Shown here piece after piece: positions 60,473-64,000 of a stretch of DNA of 64,000 nt. How positions within the stretch are numbered: position 1 is the stretch's first letter; the number at the start of each line of letters is the position of its first letter. Where the stretch lies: the NCBI RefSeq assembly GCF_009769735.1, contig NZ_WSRO01000002.1, positions 3,174,001 to 3,238,000 of the forward strand, written 5' to 3'. The notes under the pieces were generated by a model. It was not told the origin of the DNA, did not search any database, and worked only from the letters and a program-made list of their open reading frames with translations. Source of the DNA: Streptomyces sp. BA2 (GTDB lineage Bacteria > Actinomycetota > Actinomycetes > Streptomycetales > Streptomycetaceae). The position numbers and the translations under genes were made by a program.

Positions 60473-61070
60473 CTCCGCCTCCGGCCCCACTTCATCGGGC
60501 CCGTTCACTCCTCTCGACTTCCAGCTGGTCCTGTTGCGCCGCATGGCCGACCACAACCCGGACCTGGTGGAGGCGGCCCGCCACGGGCTCGGCGTCTCCA
60601 TCGCGGACATGCGCGAGGCCAACCGCCGCTGGCAGGCGATGAGCCGCTCCCCCCGTTCACGCGGCGCCGTCTCCCGCTACCGCTCGGTGCTCGGCGCCCC
60701 CGAAGCCACCGTGGCCCGGCAGATCGGCGACCTGGAGTGCGAGGCCCTGCTGTGGCCGGTGCCGCTCTGGCCGGACCTGCGCTTCGAGGTCCTGCGCGCA
60801 CCGAACGGCGCGGTGTGGAACGAGTGGCTGATCCGCGCGCCCGGCGCCCCGGGCCCCGCACTCCGCACCCTGGACGACCTCACTCCCTGGTCGTGCACGG
60901 TCGACGAGGCCGCCCGCGCGTTCGCCCCGGCCCGCCCGATGGAAGGCACGGCACCCACGCGCTGGCGGCTCGCCTTCACCGCGCCGGACGGCTCGGGTCA
61001 GCCGCGGCGCTGCGTCGCGGAGTTCACCTGGGGGCTGCTCCAGCGGCTTTCGCTTCCCGACGGCGGCTGA
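60453..61070 (+). CDS. Conserved protein of unknown function, last gene of the glycan cluster
   Basis: A 205-residue soluble protein I do not recognise. Residues 20-60 are helical (FQLVLLRRMADHNPDLVEAA, HGLGVSIADMREANRRW). The rest has beta-type blocks (LRFEVLRAPNGAVWNEWLI, TRWRLAFTAPDGSGQPRR). The ATG at 60453 overlaps FkbM by 20 bases; another ATG at 60462 is possible and neither has a strong ribosome site. Its 3' end overlaps the convergent exporter gene by 73 bases. Its place at the end of the operon suggests a link to the same product. Confidence 0.75.
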   Translation: MERMSASSASGPTSSGPFTPLDFQLVLLRRMADHNPDLVEAARHGLGVSIADMREANRRWQAMSRSPRSRGAVSRYRSVLGAPEATVARQIGDLECEALLWPVPLWPDLRFEVLRAPNGAVWNEWLIRAPGAPGPALRTLDDLTPWSCTVDEAARAFAPARPMEGTAPTRWRLAFTAPDGSGQPRRCVAEFTWGLLQRLSLPDGG

Positions 61071-62215
61071 CGCCTGCTACGGAGGAGCGCCACCGCCCCG
61101 ACCGCGAGGGCAAGGGCCACCAGCAGCGCGCTGACCCACAGCGGCGAGCGGTGGCCGAGCCCCGCCGAGAGGGCGATGCCGCCGCCGACGGGGCCGATGG
61201 CGGCGCCCACGTTCAGCGCGGCCGTGGCGAAGCCGCCCGCGAGGGTGGGGGCGCCGGTCGCCGCGTACAGCGCCCGGGTGATGAGCGCGGAGCCGACCCC
61301 GAAGGACAGCGCGCCCTGGACGAGTACGAGGACGACCGCCGCCACGGGATTCCCGGCGGTCAGCGCGAAGAGCACCCATCCGGCGAGCAGCGCGACCGTG
61401 CCCGTGAGGAGAAAAGGAACGGGCCGCGCGTCCGCGAACCGTCCCGCGACCGTGACCCCGATGAACGACCCCACGCCGAAGAGCGCGAGCAGCGCGGGCA
61501 CCCAACTCTCCGAGAAACCAGTGACGTTGGTGATCACCGGCGAGAGGTAGGTGAACGTACAGAAGGTCGCGCCGTTCACCAGCGCTCCGAGGAGCAGGGT
61601 GACGACGAGGCGGGGTGCGCGCAGCGACCGCAGTTCCCCGCGCGCGCCACCCGCCCCCGCGGTGTCGGCCGTACCGGCGGGCACGGACCGCAGGATCGCG
61701 AGGACGGCGGGCACCGAGACGAGGGCCACCGCCCAGAAGGCGGACCGCCACCCCCAGATCTGCCCGAGCAGCGCGCCGCCCGGGACGCCGGCGACACAGG
61801 CGAGGGTGACGCCCCCGAGCAGCACCGACGTGGCGCGCCCCTTGGCGTTCGGCTCGACCATGCCGATGGCGGCGACCAGGGCCACCGCGAGGAACCCGGC
61901 GTTGGCGAGCGCACCGACGACGCGGGTCGCGAGGAGCACGGCGAAGCTGGTGGTCAGCGCGCCGACGACATGGACGAGCAGGAAGGTGACCAGGAAGGCC
62001 AGCAACGCGGTCCTGCGTGGCCGGCGGCGGCCGATGACGGCCATCACCGGCGCTCCGATGACCATCCCGACGGCGAAGGCCGAGGTCAGGGTGCCGGCGG
62101 TGGAGAGGGACACATCGAGGTCGGCGGCGATGTCGGGGCCGAGACCGGAGAGCATGAACTCGGAGGTTCCTTGCGCGAAGACGGCAAGGCCGAGCATGTA
62201 GAGAGCAAAGGGCAT
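60998..62215 (-). CDS. MFS exporter, Cmx/CmlR-like (chloramphenicol efflux group)
   Basis: A 405-residue 12-helix transporter. The ATG at 62215 with GGAG seven bases upstream gives MPFALYMLGLAVFAQGTSEF, the family N-terminus. Other blocks are MLSGLGPDIAADLDVS, GRRRPRRTALLAF (motif A) and LACVAGVPGGALLGQIWGWR. This DHA1 subgroup contains the actinobacterial Cmx, CmlR and CmrA chloramphenicol exporters. The sequence resembles them, but the substrate is unproven. The upstream nine-codon reading frame and hairpin suggest antibiotic-induced attenuation. The C-terminal 27 residues are polar and overlap the convergent gene. Confidence 0.9.
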   Translation of the reverse strand: MPFALYMLGLAVFAQGTSEFMLSGLGPDIAADLDVSLSTAGTLTSAFAVGMVIGAPVMAVIGRRRPRRTALLAFLVTFLLVHVVGALTTSFAVLLATRVVGALANAGFLAVALVAAIGMVEPNAKGRATSVLLGGVTLACVAGVPGGALLGQIWGWRSAFWAVALVSVPAVLAILRSVPAGTADTAGAGGARGELRSLRAPRLVVTLLLGALVNGATFCTFTYLSPVITNVTGFSESWVPALLALFGVGSFIGVTVAGRFADARPVPFLLTGTVALLAGWVLFALTAGNPVAAVVLVLVQGALSFGVGSALITRALYAATGAPTLAGGFATAALNVGAAIGPVGGGIALSAGLGHRSPLWVSALLVALALAVGAVALLRSRRQPPSGSESRWSSPQVNSATQRRG

Positions 62216-62347
62216 GAGGGAACTCCGCACCCACGTCATGGGTCATGGGTCGACAAGGCGGCGGTTCAGCCGTGCGGCTGCCGCGCCAGGAAGAAAAGGG
62301 GGATGTCGGTCCGCGCTTCGGCGATCGATCCGGTGACGTGAGAGAGG

Positions 62348-62372
62348 GCCACCGGGCATGCCGGCCGGTGGC
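62348..62372 (-). promoter_or_regulatory. Hairpin directly after the leader peptide (attenuator candidate)
   Basis: GCCACCGG (62365-62372 on the minus strand) pairs with CCGGTGGC (62348-62355) around a nine-base loop. The stem begins at the last base of the leader stop codon, so a ribosome stalled on the leader would prevent it from forming. Confidence 0.55.
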
Positions 62373-62401
62373 TAGAGTCTGTCGGACTCGGGACTGGACA
62401 T
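62372..62401 (-). CDS. Nine-residue leader peptide upstream of the MFS exporter
   Basis: The frame ATG to TAG reads MSSPESDRL. It lies six bases after TAGCCT (plus-strand 62408-62413), so it would be translated as a leaderless mRNA from the exporter promoter. A hairpin starts at its stop. Chloramphenicol exporters of this group in other actinobacteria and cmlA/cat genes elsewhere are controlled by short leader peptides of this size. The reading is inference from position and form; a chance frame is possible. Confidence 0.5.
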   Translation of the reverse strand: MSSPESDRL

Positions 62402-62442
62402 GGCGGCAGGCTAATCAGGCCCCACGCGCCACGTCCACCCGA

Positions 62443-63327
62443 TTAACTCGCGGCGGTCAGTATCTCCTTCGTCACGGCCGCCAGCGAGGCCGGGTGCAGG
62501 GCGAGGAAGAGGTTCGGCTCGACGAGTTCGAGCTCCATGACGCGGGGCGCGCCTTCGTCCGCGTCGTCGACGAGGTCCACGCGTGCGTACAGCAGCTCGG
62601 GGTCGCCCGGCACCGCCGCCAACGCCCGGTCGGCCACGGCGAGTTCGGCGGGGGTCGGCTGCCACGGCCGGAGGTCGGGGTGCGGCATCTTCTCGTCGTC
62701 GTACGCCGCGCCGGGCGCCAGCACCGCGCCCTTCTGTATGGCGTGCAGGAACCGCCCGCCGACGAAGACGAGCGCGCGCTCCCCGGTCTCGTCTATGCGC
62801 GGCATGTACGGCTGCACCATCGCGGTCAGACCTTCGCCGTGCATCCGCTCGATGTGCGCCGCGGCGGCCTCGTACTCGCCCTTCTCGTACCGGGCCGCGA
62901 AGCGCGCGCCCGCCCCGTACGCGGGCTTGACGACGAACGGGCCGTCGTCCGGGATCTCGATCGCCTCGCCGGGCGCCAGATAGGCGGTCGGCACGACGGG
63001 CACCTCTGCCGCCGCCAGCTCCTCCAGGTACCGCTTGTCGGTGTTCCACCGCACCACGGACGCCGGGTTGGCCAGGACGGTGAGCCGCGCGACCCGTCCC
63101 GCCCAGGCCACGAACTCGGCAACGCGCTCGCTGTAGTCCCAAGCGGACCGGATGACGACGAGGTCGAACCCTTCCCAGTCGACCCGCGGGTCGTCCCAGG
63201 ACACGGTGGCGACGTCGGCGCCCGCCGCGCCGAGCGAGCGCGCCAGCTCGGGGAGGTCACGGTCGAGGCCGGTCTCCAGCTGAGGCCTGCTGGTGACCAG
63301 GGCGATCGTGGGGCGGTCGGGTGACAC
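62443..63327 (-). CDS. ATP-grasp (RimK-like) ligase
   Basis: A 294-residue ATP-dependent carboxylate-amine/thiol ligase fold. The start is GTG at 63327 with GGAGG five bases upstream. The N-terminal domain (PTIALVTSRPQLETGLDRDL, FDLVVIRSAWDYSERVAEF) and WNTDKRYLEELA precede the ATP-grasp core (PFVVKPAYGAGARFAARY, MVQPYMPRIDETGERALVFV, VMELELVEPNLFLALHP with the metal ligands). Similar proteins ligate amino acids to peptides or natural-product acids; this group has no proven substrate. It is the only gene between the exporter and the right-end gene; it lies upstream of the exporter on the same strand, 227 bases away. Confidence 0.93.
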   Translation of the reverse strand: MSPDRPTIALVTSRPQLETGLDRDLPELARSLGAAGADVATVSWDDPRVDWEGFDLVVIRSAWDYSERVAEFVAWAGRVARLTVLANPASVVRWNTDKRYLEELAAAEVPVVPTAYLAPGEAIEIPDDGPFVVKPAYGAGARFAARYEKGEYEAAAAHIERMHGEGLTAMVQPYMPRIDETGERALVFVGGRFLHAIQKGAVLAPGAAYDDEKMPHPDLRPWQPTPAELAVADRALAAVPGDPELLYARVDLVDDADEGAPRVMELELVEPNLFLALHPASLAAVTKEILTAAS

Positions 63328-63511
63328 GTGGTCCTCCAGGGTTCGATGATCCGCCCCGCAGGATCTCATTCCTTAGGCCTCGGTAGTGATTCGTCTTTTG
63401 GTGGCGTCCGTGCGTGCGGTGCCGTATGTGGGTGCGAGGGTCGATTGTGTGACCTTTGCGCGGGGTGTGTCGTTGATCGGATGACAGCATCATGGCGGCG
63501 AGGGGGTATCG
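63328..63511. other. Gap before the right-edge gene
   Basis: These 184 bases are lower in GC than the average for the window and have GTGCG/GTGTG-rich blocks. I see no gene, clear promoter or terminator in them. The ribosome site AGGGGGT lies just before the next start. Confidence 0.5.
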
Positions 63512-64000
63512 GTGAGCCGGAAGCTGCCGCTTGCCGAGGGCGAGACCGCTCGCATCGCCTGTGCCCGTGGTCTGCTGCGTACGGGTGTGGAGGAGAAGAC
63601 CGGCGAAGTGCTGTCGGCTGCAACGCTGGCGGAGCGGGTGGGCTGGGCTGCTGATCTGGTGTCGGGCATGGTGGCCGGGCTGCTGGCCGAGCACTGGCAC
63701 GCAGCCGATGTGGACCTGCTGGCCGCCGGTGAGGACGCAGCGGGGCGCGCGCTGCCGTCAAATGCCTGGATGGCTCTGCGGCGTCTTGGCTGGACCGTCG
63801 CGCCACCCGGGGGAGTTCGGGCCAACGACCGCATCGTACGCATGGCCCAGGAACAGGCCGGGCGCACGCTGCGCTCGGCGACATGGCGCGCCGATGTGAT
63901 CGCTGGTGTCCTTGCGACCTGGCCCGATGAGCCCGCTAGGCGCACCGCCAGGGAGTGGGACGCGGTCCGTGCGACCGTGGCCGGGGGCCACCATCTTCCT
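63512..64000 (+). CDS. Probable transposon-associated protein (TnpB/OrfB-related), N-terminal part
   Basis: An open frame from GTG at 63512 continues through the window edge with no stop (163 codons). AGGGGG lies six bases upstream. The translation starts MSRKLPLAEGETARIACARG and includes HTH-like LSAATLAERVGWAADLVSGM, then NDRIVRMAQEQAGRTLRSAT and WPDEPARRTAREWDAV. I recall this N-terminal region in Streptomyces proteins annotated as transposases of the IS200/IS605 OrfB type, but the catalytic part lies outside the window. Codon use is less biased than in neighbours (TCAAATGCC, GGTGTG), consistent with transfer. The assignment is tentative. Confidence 0.5.
   Translation, partial: MSRKLPLAEGETARIACARGLLRTGVEEKTGEVLSAATLAERVGWAADLVSGMVAGLLAEHWHAADVDLLAAGEDAAGRALPSNAWMALRRLGWTVAPPGGVRANDRIVRMAQEQAGRTLRSATWRADVIAGVLATWPDEPARRTAREWDAVRATVAGGHHLP

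Noticed and set aside
1..64000. tRNA, rRNA, CRISPR array, riboswitch, origin of replication
   Set aside because: I looked for T-loop/CCA-like ends, repeated spacers, known riboswitch cores and DnaA-box clusters, and saw none that I could support by eye.

Overview
The window is high-GC actinobacterial chromosome, almost certainly Streptomyces. The evidence is the strong third-position G/C bias, GTG starts and GGAGG ribosome sites, many leaderless genes with a TANNNT box 6-8 bases before the start codon, and a FasR-fabD-fabH-acpP-fabF cluster in the order known from Streptomyces coelicolor. Most of it reads as conserved core chromosome with few insertions. I count about 51 protein genes, including one cut at each window edge and one nine-codon leader. 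I saw no tRNA, rRNA or CRISPR array.

Layout. 1-8.7 kb: the start of a TerD-family protein, an AhpE-like peroxiredoxin, a DUF3052 protein, pyruvate dehydrogenase E1 (aceE), a voltage-gated-type K+ channel, a secreted I36-type inhibitor, and a divergent drug exporter/TetR pair. 9-16 kb: two DUF1023 alpha/beta hydrolases flank a DUF4429/SHOCT gene and a DesK/NarL-type two-component system; the second hydrolase is coupled to a membrane acyltransferase. A repeated ATACC-N-GGTAT motif lies before the kinase and before the second hydrolase, so these genes may form one regulatory unit. 16-21 kb: an aldo/keto reductase with its MerR regulator, a GNAT acetyltransferase, an IS110-family element with a long non-coding flank, and a serine hydrolase. 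21-27.4 kb: tandem non-coding repeats, a pirin, then the type II fatty acid synthesis cluster with its activator. 27.4-48.5 kb: DUF3145, a GDSL lipoprotein, aldose epimerase, a GH3 glucosidase, several regulator/enzyme pairs (TetR, LysR, MarR), a pyroglutamyl-peptidase-like secreted protein with Ser in place of the catalytic Cys, a secreted M14 carboxypeptidase, Ohr, SMP-30 and a PucR regulator.

48.6-61.1 kb is the most system-like region. It holds ten co-directional genes, most joined by 4-base stop/start overlaps: DUF3068, a GT4 glycosyltransferase, a methyltransferase, a 1512-residue AftD-like GT-C enzyme with carbohydrate-binding domains, a condensation/acyltransferase-fold protein, a second methyltransferase, a DMT-type transporter, a Trm112-like protein, an FkbM methyltransferase and a conserved unknown. 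The content points to synthesis, acylation, methylation and export of a cell-envelope glycan or glycolipid, in an organism group that lacks the mycobacterial arabinogalactan. The right end has a chloramphenicol-exporter-like MFS gene preceded by a nine-codon leader and hairpin, an ATP-grasp enzyme, and the start of a probable transposon-associated protein.

Regulation is unusually readable here. Divergent regulator/target pairs carry visible operators (TetR, MerR with a 19-bp spacer, LysR T-N11-A, MarR).
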